Source: Betaproteobacteria bacterium Ga0077526
GTDB lineage: Bacteria > Pseudomonadota > Gammaproteobacteria > Burkholderiales > Ga0077523
NCBI GenBank assembly: GCA_001464765.1
Contig: LNDV01000035.1
Location: 310,001-374,000 of the forward strand
Direction: 5' to 3'
Length of the DNA: 64,000 bases
Shown here: positions 25,624 to 34,114 of the stretch, in pieces
Layout of the letters: each line of letters begins with the position of its first letter
How positions within the stretch are numbered: position 1 is the stretch's first letter
Position numbers and translations under genes: made by a program
Notes under the pieces: generated by a model
Seen by the model: only the letters and a program-made list of their open reading frames with translations
What the model was told of the DNA's origin: nothing
Database searches by the model: none

Positions 25624-26571
25624 TTGGAATTCTTCCTCGTCACCCTCCTGAACAGCCTGTCCTACGGACTGCTGCTGTTCATGCTCTCGAGCGGTCTCAC
25701 GCTGATCTTCAGCATGATGGGCGTGCTCAATTTCGCCCATGCCAGTTTCTACATGCTGGGCGCCTACTTCGCGTTCCAGACCAGTCAGGCGATCGGTTTC
25801 TGGCCGGCCTTGGTGGTTGCGCCAATCGCCGTGGCGGCCCTAGGTGCCATCACTGAGCGCTACGGCCTTCGCACCGTGCACAAGTACGGCCATGTGGCCG
25901 AGCTGCTGTTCACCTTCGGGCTCGCCTACATCATCGAGGAGATCGTCCACCTGATCTGGGGCCGCGCGCCAGTGGAATACAAGATCCCCGCGGTCCTGGA
26001 CTTCTCGGCCTTCTCGATCTTCTCGACGCAGTATCCCGCCTACCGCGTGTTCATGATGCTCGTGTCGGTTGGCATGCTGATCGCGCTGTATTTCGCGCTT
26101 ACCCGCACGCGGATCGGCCTCATCATCCAGGCCTCGCTCACCCATCCGGACATGGTCGAGTCGCTCGGCCACAACGTGCCGCGCGTCTTCATGACAGTGT
26201 TTGCGGGCGGTGCTGCCCTGGCAGGGCTGGCGGGCGTCATCGGCGGCAATGCCTTCGTGACGGAGCCGGGCATGGCCGCGAGCGTCGGCACCATCGTCTT
26301 CGTCGTCGTCGTTTTCGGCGGCATGGGTTCGCTCGCCGGCGCATTCGTCGCCTCGCTCGTCATCGGCGCGGTGCAGACCTTCTCTGTCGGGTTCGACTAC
26401 TCCCTGCTGAACCTGTTCGCCCTCCTCGGGATCGAAACGAGCGCCGACTCCGCCTGGTACGACTTATGGAAGGTCACCATTTCGCAGGCCGGCCCGGTCC
26501 TCCCCTACATCCTGATGGTTCTGATGCTCATCTTCCGCCCGAAGGGCCTGATGGGCACGCGTGAAGGCTAG
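25624..26571 (+). CDS. livH: Branched-chain amino-acid-type ABC permease (LivH-like)
   Basis: 315 residues, about eight membrane helices. 'LSSGLTLIFSMMGVLNFAHASFYMLGAYFA' is the LivH N-terminal signature. It appears to start at TTG 25624; the next in-frame ATG (25681) would delete the first helix. It forms the transmembrane dimer with the LivM-like protein. The symbol denotes family only; the substrate is not known. Confidence 0.9.
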   Translation: MEFFLVTLLNSLSYGLLLFMLSSGLTLIFSMMGVLNFAHASFYMLGAYFAFQTSQAIGFWPALVVAPIAVAALGAITERYGLRTVHKYGHVAELLFTFGLAYIIEEIVHLIWGRAPVEYKIPAVLDFSAFSIFSTQYPAYRVFMMLVSVGMLIALYFALTRTRIGLIIQASLTHPDMVESLGHNVPRVFMTVFAGGAALAGLAGVIGGNAFVTEPGMAASVGTIVFVVVVFGGMGSLAGAFVASLVIGAVQTFSVGFDYSLLNLFALLGIETSADSAWYDLWKVTISQAGPVLPYILMVLMLIFRPKGLMGTREG

Positions 26572-26578
26572 CGGCACC

Positions 26579-27856
26579 ATGGCGTATCAACCTCCACCCC
26601 TCATCCACCGCAAGCGCCTGCTTACCTGGGGGCTCACGGCCGCGGTGCTGATCGTGATGCCGCTTATCTTCAAGCAGAGCTTCGCGCTTTCGATGATGTC
26701 GCAGATGGGCATCGCGATCATCTTCGCGCTCTCGTACAACATGCTGCTCGGCCAGACCGGCATGTTGAGCTTCGGCCATGCCGTGTATTTCGGCCTGGGG
26801 GCATTCTTCTCGGTGCACGCGCTGAATGCCGTCGGCGCCGGGAACTTCCACTGGCCCGTCACCCTGCTTCCCCTGATCGGCGGGGTCGCCGGGCTGTTCT
26901 TCGGCGTGATCTTCGGCTATGTCACCACGAAGCACTCGGGCACACCGTTCGCCATGATCTCGCTCGGTATCGCCGAAATGGTCGCGGCGTGCTCGCTGAT
27001 GTTTCCGACCTTCTTCGGTGGAGAGGGGGGCATCTCGACCGACCGCGTCGTGGGCAATGCCGTCATGGGCATCACCTTCGGCCCCTCGATCCAGGTCTAC
27101 TACCTGATCGCCGGCTGGTGCTTCGTGTGCATGGTAGCCATGTACGCCCTGACCCAGACGCCCCTGGGCCGGATGGCCAACGCGGTTCGGGACAACGCCG
27201 AGCGCGCCAGATTCGTCGGCTACAACCCGACGCACGTGCGCTACATGATGCTGATGCTGTCTTCGTTCTTTGCCGGCATTGCGGGAGCGCTGGCTGCCAT
27301 CAACTACGAGCTGGTCACAGCCGAAAACGTCGGCGTCGTGGCATCCGGCAACGTGCTGCTGATGTCCTTCATCGGCGGCATCGGCCACTTCTTCGGGCCG
27401 ATCATCGGCGCCATGCTGGTCACGTTCATCCAGTCGGCGCTGTCCAACTACACCCTGGCGTGGCTGTTGTACTTCGGCCTGTTCTTCCTGGTGATGATCC
27501 TCTTCGCCCCCGGCGGCATCGCGAGCCTCATCACGCTGCACAAGCCCGCGTGGGAGGTTGCCCAGGTGCGCAAGCTGGTGCCGTCTTACATCGTCGCGGG
27601 TCTTGCTGGAGCCGTCTTGCTGGTAGGCGTCATCTCCCTCATCGAAATGATCTACCAGGTCGAGACGAAGGCCGAGCAGTCGGGCACCGAGATGTCTCTC
27701 TTCGGCATCGGTTTCGATGCGGCGACGGTCATGCCCTGGGTGGTAAGCGTGTGCATCCTGTTCGTGGGTGCGCTGCTGCTCTGGATGGCGAGCCGCTACG
27801 TGCGCTCCAGCTGGACGCAGGTGGCCGCCGTCATCAACGCGCGCCGGAGTGCCTGA
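26579..27856 (+). CDS. livM: Branched-chain amino-acid-type ABC permease (LivM-like)
   Basis: 425 residues. The core (about 20-330) has the LivM motifs 'LSYNMLLGQTGMLSFGHAVYFGLGAF' and 'GTPLGRMANAVRDNAERARFVGYNP'-type loop. An extra C-terminal region of about 90 residues adds two predicted membrane segments, making it longer than many LivM proteins. ATG 26579 is used; GTG 26561, overlapping the livH stop, would add six residues. Confidence 0.9.
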   Translation: MAYQPPPLIHRKRLLTWGLTAAVLIVMPLIFKQSFALSMMSQMGIAIIFALSYNMLLGQTGMLSFGHAVYFGLGAFFSVHALNAVGAGNFHWPVTLLPLIGGVAGLFFGVIFGYVTTKHSGTPFAMISLGIAEMVAACSLMFPTFFGGEGGISTDRVVGNAVMGITFGPSIQVYYLIAGWCFVCMVAMYALTQTPLGRMANAVRDNAERARFVGYNPTHVRYMMLMLSSFFAGIAGALAAINYELVTAENVGVVASGNVLLMSFIGGIGHFFGPIIGAMLVTFIQSALSNYTLAWLLYFGLFFLVMILFAPGGIASLITLHKPAWEVAQVRKLVPSYIVAGLAGAVLLVGVISLIEMIYQVETKAEQSGTEMSLFGIGFDAATVMPWVVSVCILFVGALLLWMASRYVRSSWTQVAAVINARRSA

Positions 27857-27857
27857 G

Positions 27858-28619
27858 ATGCCCGCCGCACTGGAACTGAAGGCAGTCCACAAGAGCTTCG
27901 GCAAGACGGCCATCATCAATGGCGTGGACCTCGCCATCGAAAAGGGTGAGCGCCACGCCGTGATCGGCCCGAACGGTGCCGGCAAGTCGACCCTGTTCAA
28001 TCTCATCAGCGGGCGGTTCCCGCTCAGCACGGGCAACATCCTCCTGGACGGACAGGACATCACCGGGCTCGCGCCCAACGAGATCAACCGTCGCGGACTC
28101 GCCCGAAGCTTCCAGATCACCAACATCTTCGCGAAGCTGTCGGTGTACGAGAACATCCGTTGCGCGGTGATGTGGTCGATGGGCTACCGCTACTCCTTCT
28201 GGAAGCGGGTGGCCGGCCTGCGGGACGTGGCGGACCGCGCGCAGTCGATCGTCGACATGATCAACCTCGGCCGCCGTCGCGACACGCTCGCGGGTGTGCT
28301 GTCGTACGCGGAGCTGCGGGCCCTGGAGATCGGAGTGACGATTGCCGGTGGCGCCAACGTGATCCTGCTGGACGAACCCACTGCCGGCATGAGCAATACC
28401 GAGACGGCCGACGCCGTCGCGCTCATCCGCAACGTGACGCAAGGCAAGACGCTGGTGATGGTGGAGCACGACATGAGCGTGGTGTTCGGCCTCGCCGACC
28501 GCATCTCCGTACTGGTGTATGGGCAGGTGATCGCCACCGGCACCCCGGAGGAGATCCGCTCCAACAAGGCCGTGCAGGAAGCCTACCTCGGCACCGAAGC
28601 CACCGAGGAGTCCGAGTGA
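27858..28619 (+). CDS. livG: Branched-chain amino-acid-type ABC ATPase (LivG-like)
   Basis: 253 residues. Walker A 'GPNGAGKST', Walker B 'VILLDEPTAGMS', switch His in 'VMVEHDM'. The ABC signature reads LSYAELR, with Leu where the family usually has Gln, a mild variant. It starts one base after the livM stop. It energises uptake together with the LivF-like subunit. Confidence 0.92.
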   Translation: MPAALELKAVHKSFGKTAIINGVDLAIEKGERHAVIGPNGAGKSTLFNLISGRFPLSTGNILLDGQDITGLAPNEINRRGLARSFQITNIFAKLSVYENIRCAVMWSMGYRYSFWKRVAGLRDVADRAQSIVDMINLGRRRDTLAGVLSYAELRALEIGVTIAGGANVILLDEPTAGMSNTETADAVALIRNVTQGKTLVMVEHDMSVVFGLADRISVLVYGQVIATGTPEEIRSNKAVQEAYLGTEATEESE

Positions 28620-29320
28620 CCGCCATGCTCGAAGTCAAGGACCTCCACGCCTACTACGGCAAGAGCCACATCCTCCACGGCGTGCACCTGAATGTGCAGC
28701 AGGGTGAGATCGTGAGCCTGCTCGGTCGCAACGGCGTCGGCCGCTCGACCACCATCAAGACGGTCATGGGTCAGGTGCAGGGCACCGGCTCGGTGAAGTT
28801 CAAGGGCGAGGAGATGATGGGCCTCAAGGCCTACATGGTCGCCCGCAAGGGTCTGGGGTACGTGCCCGAGAACCGCGACATCTTCCCCACGCTCACCGTC
28901 CGCCAGAACCTGCTGCTAGGCCAGAAAGGCCGCAAGCCTTCCGGGCGCTGGTCGATGGAAGACATGTTCAATCTGTTTCCCCGTCTGCGAGAACGTGCCG
29001 AGGCGCCGGCCGGCGTGATGTCCGGCGGCGAGCAGCAGATGCTCACGCTATGCCGCACGCTCATGGGTGACCCCGACCTCGTCATGATCGACGAGCCCAC
29101 GGAAGGTCTCGCGCCCAAGATCGTGGAACAGGTCGCCGGACTGTTCGACGAAATCAAGAACCGCGGCATCTCGATCCTGCTCGTGGAACAGAAGCTCACC
29201 ATCGCCCTGAAGATCTCCCAGCGCGTGTACGTGATGGGCCACGGTCAGATCGTGTTCGAGGGCACCCCCGACGATCTCCGCGCCAACGAAGCCGTCCGCA
29301 AGGAATGGCTCGAAGTCTGA
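28616..29320 (+). CDS. livF: Branched-chain amino-acid-type ABC ATPase (LivF-like), Walker A Lys replaced by Arg
   Basis: 234 residues from GTG 28616, which overlaps the livG stop (GTGA) and has GGAG 5 nt upstream; ATG 28625 is the alternative. Walker A reads GRNGVGRST, with codon CGC, so Arg replaces the usually essential Lys. The signature 'VMSGGEQQM', Walker B 'LVMIDEPTEGLAP' and switch His region 'LVEQK' are otherwise normal for LivF (Gln at the switch position is usual for LivF). The heterodimer with an intact LivG may tolerate a weakened site. Confidence 0.92.
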   Translation: MTAMLEVKDLHAYYGKSHILHGVHLNVQQGEIVSLLGRNGVGRSTTIKTVMGQVQGTGSVKFKGEEMMGLKAYMVARKGLGYVPENRDIFPTLTVRQNLLLGQKGRKPSGRWSMEDMFNLFPRLRERAEAPAGVMSGGEQQMLTLCRTLMGDPDLVMIDEPTEGLAPKIVEQVAGLFDEIKNRGISILLVEQKLTIALKISQRVYVMGHGQIVFEGTPDDLRANEAVRKEWLEV

Positions 29321-29346
29321 CCCAACTACCACCTTCCAGGATTCCC

Positions 29347-29691
29347 ATGGCTGCCACCACGACCCCCAGCGGTCTGCAGATCGAAGACATCACCGTCGGC
29401 ACCGGCGAGACTGCCGCCGTCGGCAATCAGGTTTCGGTTCACTACACCGGCTGGCTCACGGACGGCACCAAGTTCGATTCGAGCAAGGACCGCAATGACC
29501 CGTTCGATTTCCCGCTGGGCCGTCATCACGTGATCGCCGGCTGGGACGAAGGCGTCCAGGGCATGCGCGTCGGTGGCGTGCGCAAGCTGACCATTCCGCC
29601 CAACCTGGGCTACGGCGCCCGCGGCGCCGGCGGCGTCATCCCGCCGAACGCGACGCTCGTGTTCGAAGTGGAGTTGCTCGGAATCCGCTAG
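29347..29691 (+). CDS. FKBP-type peptidyl-prolyl isomerase
   Basis: 114 residues, a single minimal FKBP domain without signal peptide, hence cytoplasmic. The classic sequence blocks are present: 'VSVHYTGWLTDGTKFDSS', 'FPLGRHHVIAGWDEGVQGMRVGG' and 'RKLTIPPNLGYGARGAGGVIPPNATLVFEVELL'. Aromatic-pocket residues (Tyr, Phe, Trp) are conserved. It is 26 bp downstream of livF and may be cotranscribed. Confidence 0.94.
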   Translation: MAATTTPSGLQIEDITVGTGETAAVGNQVSVHYTGWLTDGTKFDSSKDRNDPFDFPLGRHHVIAGWDEGVQGMRVGGVRKLTIPPNLGYGARGAGGVIPPNATLVFEVELLGIR

Positions 29692-29704
29692 TGGTCGTAG
29701 GGCT

Positions 29705-29734
29705 GTGAAGTCGTGAAGATGTGAAGGCGTGAAG
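29705..29734. repeat. Four tandem GTGAAGNN octamers (left arm)
   Basis: GTGAAG recurs every 8 bases four times, separated by TC, AT and GC, immediately after the FKBP gene. It is nearly complementary (27 of 30) to 29933-29962, so the two arrays can pair across the intervening REP-like half-unit. Confidence 0.7.
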
Positions 29735-29857
29735 CTGTGGAGAAGCGTCGGTGGTTTCCGACATGCCTCCACGTTGGAACCATTCCCGCGGCAGCGCATA
29801 CCGGCGGGAACGTCCATCCGCACAATGTGTCCCGCCCCCCCTTTTTTGACGTGCGTT

Positions 29858-29894
29858 CCCGGAGTCGCGCCTGCGGCGCTCGTCCGGGCTACGC
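29858..29894. repeat. REP-like palindromic half-unit
   Basis: Another copy of the family at 58853-59579 and 5326-5361, with ends CCCGGAGTC and CGTCCGGGCTAC. It sits in the middle of the spacer between the convergent FKBP and Slam-like genes, flanked by octamer arrays. Confidence 0.7.
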
Positions 29895-29917
29895 GAGTGG
29901 CGGTGCGCAGCGCCGCC

Positions 29918-29972
29918 CTTCACCCTTCACATCCCCACGCCTTCACATCTTCACGTCTTCACGCCTTCACAG
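29918..29972. repeat. CTTCAC octamer array (right arm)
   Basis: CTTCAC occurs at 29918, 29925, then in register every 8 bases at 29941, 29949, 29957 and 29965. It is the inverse of the GTGAAG array at 29705-29734 and ends a few bases before the Slam-like gene's stop codon. The array forms one side of a potential long-range stem. Confidence 0.7.
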
Positions 29973-29980
29973 CCTTCAAC

Positions 29981-31306
29981 TCACAGCCGCCGATTCACCG
30001 CGAACAGCACCTGCCGGCGCTGGAACGAATAAAAGGGAATCGACGAGTCGTTGTCGAAGAACGTGATCGACACGGTCGGCACGAAGTCGTAGAAGCTCCA
30101 GTCACGCTTGGTGAGGTTCGCCGTGATGGTCGTGAAGCGGTCGTTGCGGTACTCACCGAACAGGGGCTGAATGCCCTGGTACTGCGTGTCGGCGACGCGC
30201 ACGGTCAGGCCGGTGGACAACGCCCACGCCCAGTCGCGGAAGTGCCCCAGAGTCCAGCCCGTCGATTCGTTCCGGAACGTGGGGTCCCGCGCATCGTCGC
30301 GGTAGTAGTCCACACCCAGCAGCAATTGCGTCTCGGCGCTCGCCAGGTAGCGCATGCCAAGGAACGACCACGTCACGCCACCGTTCCGGTCCGGAAAGGT
30401 CGGATACGTCACCCGCTGATACTCCAGCGCACCTTCGGCAATGAACCTCGGGGCGAACTGCCACTGCCCGTCGGCCCGCAGGCCGTCGGCGCGGTTCAGG
30501 ATGTCGTTGCCGAAGCGCCGCTCGCTGTAGAACGGCGCGATGCCGAACTCCCCCCGTTCGAACAGCCGCCGCGGACCGACGCCACCGCGAAGAATCATGT
30601 CGTCGAAGGCGCTGTCGGGGTAGTCCCGCCGCAGCGCACTGCCGAAGGCGCGCAGCTGCCAGCGGTCGGCAAGCCGGAGGCTCTTGGTGCCCTGCACCGA
30701 CAACTGGGCACCGATACCGGATTTCTCGCGCGCTTCCGTGGATAGCGTGAAGGGAAGTCCGCCGATGCTCACGTACTGCTGATTGCTGCCGGTGTTGATG
30801 TTGCTGTCGGGGAGGAGGCCGAAGCCCGCATCCAGCGTCCAGTCGCGACGGCGGCGGATCTGATCGAGGTAGCGCTGGACGTTGGCCTGCACCGTGGGCG
30901 GCAAACCGCCCGCCATCGCGAGTTCGAAGTGGTACTTCGCCGCCTGGTCGTCGCCCTTCTCGTACAAGGCGCGGGCCAATTCCAGACGCACACGCACGAT
31001 CGAGGGCTGGGCATCGAGAATGCGGCGGTAGGATTCGACGGCACGGTCGTACTGCTTCTGCCCCTGCGCCATCATGCCGGTCAGGAACAGGATCTCCACG
31101 GGGTCCACGTCCAGCCGGCCGCGCAGGCTGGCGAGTTCGGCCTCCGCCTCTTCCCAGCGGCCCGCCAGAATGTACCGCCCGAGGGCGTCCGTCGGCCGTG
31201 CCGTCTGGGCCAGCACAGGCAAGACCGAGCAAGCGAGCAGCAGCGCCGTCAGCCAGCGGCCGAGGCGCCCCCTTCCGGGAAGGCGGAATGCTTGACTTCT
31301 AAACAT
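29981..31306 (-). CDS. Slam-like (DUF560) outer-membrane protein with TPR domain
   Basis: 441 residues. A signal peptide (to about 'VLAQ', residue 34) is followed by a TPR region (about 40-150) and a C-terminal 14-strand-type barrel beginning 'DWTLDAGFGLLPDSNINTGSN'. It ends 'FYSFQRRQVLFAVNRRL' with alternating aromatic strands. This is the architecture of surface lipoprotein assembly modifiers, which move lipoproteins across the outer membrane. A client lipoprotein gene is not adjacent, so the substrate is unknown. Confidence 0.75.
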   Translation of the reverse strand: MFRSQAFRLPGRGRLGRWLTALLLACSVLPVLAQTARPTDALGRYILAGRWEEAEAELASLRGRLDVDPVEILFLTGMMAQGQKQYDRAVESYRRILDAQPSIVRVRLELARALYEKGDDQAAKYHFELAMAGGLPPTVQANVQRYLDQIRRRRDWTLDAGFGLLPDSNINTGSNQQYVSIGGLPFTLSTEAREKSGIGAQLSVQGTKSLRLADRWQLRAFGSALRRDYPDSAFDDMILRGGVGPRRLFERGEFGIAPFYSERRFGNDILNRADGLRADGQWQFAPRFIAEGALEYQRVTYPTFPDRNGGVTWSFLGMRYLASAETQLLLGVDYYRDDARDPTFRNESTGWTLGHFRDWAWALSTGLTVRVADTQYQGIQPLFGEYRNDRFTTITANLTKRDWSFYDFVPTVSITFFDNDSSIPFYSFQRRQVLFAVNRRL

Positions 31307-31358
31307 TTCGGACCGCTAATACCTGTCTGGAAAGTACGCCTATGCGTGGGAGCAATTC

Positions 31359-32210
31359 ATGAGCATGGACTCCGGCCATCCCCTCACCCGTGGTAACGAC
31401 CGTTTGCTGGCGAACTACAAGGCCAGTCACTTCCGCTGGTCCGTGACCGACCGCGTGGCCACCCTCACGCTGGACCGCCCGGAAAAGAAAAACCCTCTCA
31501 CCTTCGAGTCCTACGCGGAACTGCGGGACCTCTTCCGCGCCCTCCAGCATGCCTCGGACGTGAAGGCCGTCGTCATCACGGGCAGCGGGGGCAACTTCTG
31601 CTCGGGCGGCGACGTGCACGAGATCATCGGTCCGCTTACCAAGCTCGACATGCCAGGCCTCCTCACATTCACCCGCATGACGGGCGATGTCGTGAAGGCC
31701 ATGCGCGCTTGTCCTCAGCCCGTCGTGGCGGCGATCGACGGGATATGCGCCGGCGCCGGGTCGCTGCTGGCGCTGGCCTCGGACATCCGGTTCGCCACCG
31801 CGCGAAGCAAGACGGCGTTCCTCTTCGTGAAGGTCGGTCTCGCGGGCGCCGACATGGGCGCCTGCGCGCTGCTGCCCAGGGTGATCGGGCAGGGCCGCGC
31901 CTCGGAACTGCTCTACACCGGCCGATCGCTCGGCGGCGAGGAGGCCCTTGCCTGGGGCTTTCTCAATCGCGTGTGCACGCCGGAGGATCTGCTGTCGCAG
32001 GCGCAGACCTTTGCCCGCGAACTGGCGCACGGCCCGACCTTCGCCCATGCGATGACCAAGAAGTGCCTGCATCAGGAGTGGGACATGGGCATCGACGAAG
32101 CCATCGAGGCCGAGGCGCAGGCGCAGGCCATCTGCATGCAGACGCGCGACTTCCACCGGGCCTACGAGGCGTTCGTCGCGAAGACACGACCGGTGTTCGA
32201 AGGCGACTGA
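31359..32210 (+). CDS. Enoyl-CoA hydratase/isomerase family protein
   Basis: 283 residues of the crotonase fold. The oxyanion-hole segments are 'GGNFCSGGDVHEI' and 'IDGICAGAGSLLALASDIR', and the second catalytic region is 'LFVKVGLAGADMGAC'. Where enoyl-CoA hydratases have a Glu, this protein has Gly-Ala-Asp, a change common in crotonase relatives with other activities, so hydration is not certain. It diverges from the Slam-like gene and converges on the TRAP operon. Confidence 0.9.
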   Translation: MSMDSGHPLTRGNDRLLANYKASHFRWSVTDRVATLTLDRPEKKNPLTFESYAELRDLFRALQHASDVKAVVITGSGGNFCSGGDVHEIIGPLTKLDMPGLLTFTRMTGDVVKAMRACPQPVVAAIDGICAGAGSLLALASDIRFATARSKTAFLFVKVGLAGADMGACALLPRVIGQGRASELLYTGRSLGGEEALAWGFLNRVCTPEDLLSQAQTFARELAHGPTFAHAMTKKCLHQEWDMGIDEAIEAEAQAQAICMQTRDFHRAYEAFVAKTRPVFEGD

Positions 32211-32265
32211 CCCAGGTCTGTACGACCCGCGCGGCCGCGTCATGGCATCGGGCCTTCCCTGACGC

Positions 32266-33585
32266 TCATCGCGCCAGCAGCACCCCGGGCAGCCAGGTGG
32301 CCAGTCCCGGGAAGATCGCAATCAGCAGCAGCATCGCCAGTCCGAACAGCACATAGGGCGTCACGGCCGCGAAGATCTGGCTGGTGGGGATGGACTTCGG
32401 CGCCACCCCCCGCATGGTGAACAGCAGCATGCCGAACGGCGGCGTGAGCAGTCCGAGCTGCATGCAGATGAGGTACATCACGCCGAACCACAGCGGCTCG
32501 AATCCGAAGTGCTGGACCAGCGGCATGTAGAACGGCAGCGTGATGAGCATCATGCTCACCTGATCGAGAAAACAGCCGAGCACGAGCAGGATCGCCATCA
32601 TCGCCGTCAGCACGACCGCGGGTGACCAGCCCGAATCCTGCACGAGCGACACCAGACCATTGGTCGCCCCCGAGAACGACAGAATCTGCGAGAAGGTCGT
32701 GGCGCCGATGATGATGAACAGGATCACGCCGGTGATCGCCGCCGTGCCGCGCAGCGCGGCAATCAGGTTCGCCACGGACAGCGAGCGGTACACGACGGTG
32801 ACCACGATCGTCGCCGCCGCGCCGAGCGCCGCGGACTCCGTCGGCGTTGCCCAGCCGGCGGACATCGCGACAATCACCACCAGGAAGATCGCCACGAGCG
32901 GCGTGACGTACACGACCAGAGGACGCCATCGCGCCCAGCCTTTCAACGGCGCGTGATCGAAGGACGGCGCAAGCGACGGGTCGCGCCAGGACCGCCACAC
33001 GATGTACGCGACGAACACCAGCGCCAGCAGCAGCCCGGGAATCACGCCTGCCACCAGCAGCCCCGTGATGGAGATACCTGCGAGGCTGCCGAGCAGCACC
33101 GTAAGCGCCGACGGCGGGATCAGCATGTCGACGCCGCCGATGGCCATGATGGGCCCCATGGCCATCTTCGGGTGATAGCCGCGCGCAAGCATCTGCGGCA
33201 GCAGCAGGCTCCCGAGCAGTGCGGTGGTGGCAATGGTGGAACCGGAAATCGCCGAGAAGACTGTGCCGGCGACCACAGCGATGACCGCCAGCCGACCCGG
33301 CACGCGCCAGATGACGTTGTCGAAGGCGTCGATCGCCTTCATCGCCACGCCCGTGTGGAACAGCACCTCGCCCATCAGCACGAAGAATGGGATGGGCGTC
33401 AGCGAGAAGTTGGTGAGCGAGGCCATCGCGTTGCGCACCATCTGCATCAGGCCGGGCTCGCCCCCCAGGTACACGATGGCGCCGACGAGATTGATGCCGA
33501 GAAACGCGAACCCGGCCGGCACACCGGCCAGCAGCAGCACGGTGAGCAGACCGAAGAGCAGACACAGCGTCTGCCACCACGCCAT
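32266..33585 (-). CDS. TRAP transporter large permease (DctM family)
   Basis: 439 residues with about twelve hydrophobic segments. DctM hallmarks include 'FFVLMGEVLFHTG', 'FSAISGSTIATTALLGSLLLPQM' and 'GGVDMLIPPS'. It is the sodium-driven transport subunit working with the small permease and the periplasmic DctP protein. It is the last gene of the operon, 3 bp after dctQ. Confidence 0.94.
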   Translation of the reverse strand: MAWWQTLCLLFGLLTVLLLAGVPAGFAFLGINLVGAIVYLGGEPGLMQMVRNAMASLTNFSLTPIPFFVLMGEVLFHTGVAMKAIDAFDNVIWRVPGRLAVIAVVAGTVFSAISGSTIATTALLGSLLLPQMLARGYHPKMAMGPIMAIGGVDMLIPPSALTVLLGSLAGISITGLLVAGVIPGLLLALVFVAYIVWRSWRDPSLAPSFDHAPLKGWARWRPLVVYVTPLVAIFLVVIVAMSAGWATPTESAALGAAATIVVTVVYRSLSVANLIAALRGTAAITGVILFIIIGATTFSQILSFSGATNGLVSLVQDSGWSPAVVLTAMMAILLVLGCFLDQVSMMLITLPFYMPLVQHFGFEPLWFGVMYLICMQLGLLTPPFGMLLFTMRGVAPKSIPTSQIFAAVTPYVLFGLAMLLLIAIFPGLATWLPGVLLAR

Positions 33586-33588
33586 GGG

Positions 33589-34092
33589 CTACGCTTCCTC
33601 GCCGGGGGCCAGATGGTGTTCGGCCGCGCCCGGCTCCTTCGCGACGAGGCGGCGCGCGCATTCGATGCCCATGAGACCGAAACACACCGGCGCAGGCACG
33701 AATACCCACCATTCGGGAAACACGAGACTCTTCATGACCATCGCACCGATGTCGCGGCTGTCCAGCAGCACGGCGATGGCGTAGCGCACGAGGGCGAGGC
33801 ACACGACAAGACCGATGGCAGCGGCGATACGATCGACCACTCGCTGGATCGAAGGTGGCAGTACCTGCTGCAGCACGTCGAGCCGGATGTGCTCGAACCG
33901 GAACAGCAGCCACGGCGCGGCCAGCAGCGTGGCGAGCGGCAGCGCGTATTCGGTCACCTCGACGATCCAGGGCAGGCTGGCCGCCCCGAGATTCCGGGCG
34001 ATCACGTCGTAGCAGACCAGCACGACGGTGAGCCCGAGGATCGCCGCGGCCGCCAGACCGCAGGCGGCCATGAGATTCGCCCAGAGCTTCAT
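33589..34092 (-). CDS. TRAP transporter small permease (DctQ family)
   Basis: 167 residues with four membrane helices (about 10-30, 45-70, 80-105 and 125-150). 'RFEHIRLDVLQQVLPPSIQRVVDRI' is the conserved cytoplasmic loop of DctQ subunits. It lies between dctP (22 bp away) and dctM. Confidence 0.88.
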   Translation of the reverse strand: MKLWANLMAACGLAAAAILGLTVVLVCYDVIARNLGAASLPWIVEVTEYALPLATLLAAPWLLFRFEHIRLDVLQQVLPPSIQRVVDRIAAAIGLVVCLALVRYAIAVLLDSRDIGAMVMKSLVFPEWWVFVPAPVCFGLMGIECARRLVAKEPGAAEHHLAPGEEA

Positions 34093-34114
34093 CGCGGAGA
34101 ACGCGCGCCGGCGG

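Noticed and set aside
26528..28156. Minus-strand frame of 542 codons across livM/livG
   Set aside because: Composition dominated by Asp, His, Arg and Gly; livM and livG are intact on the other strand.
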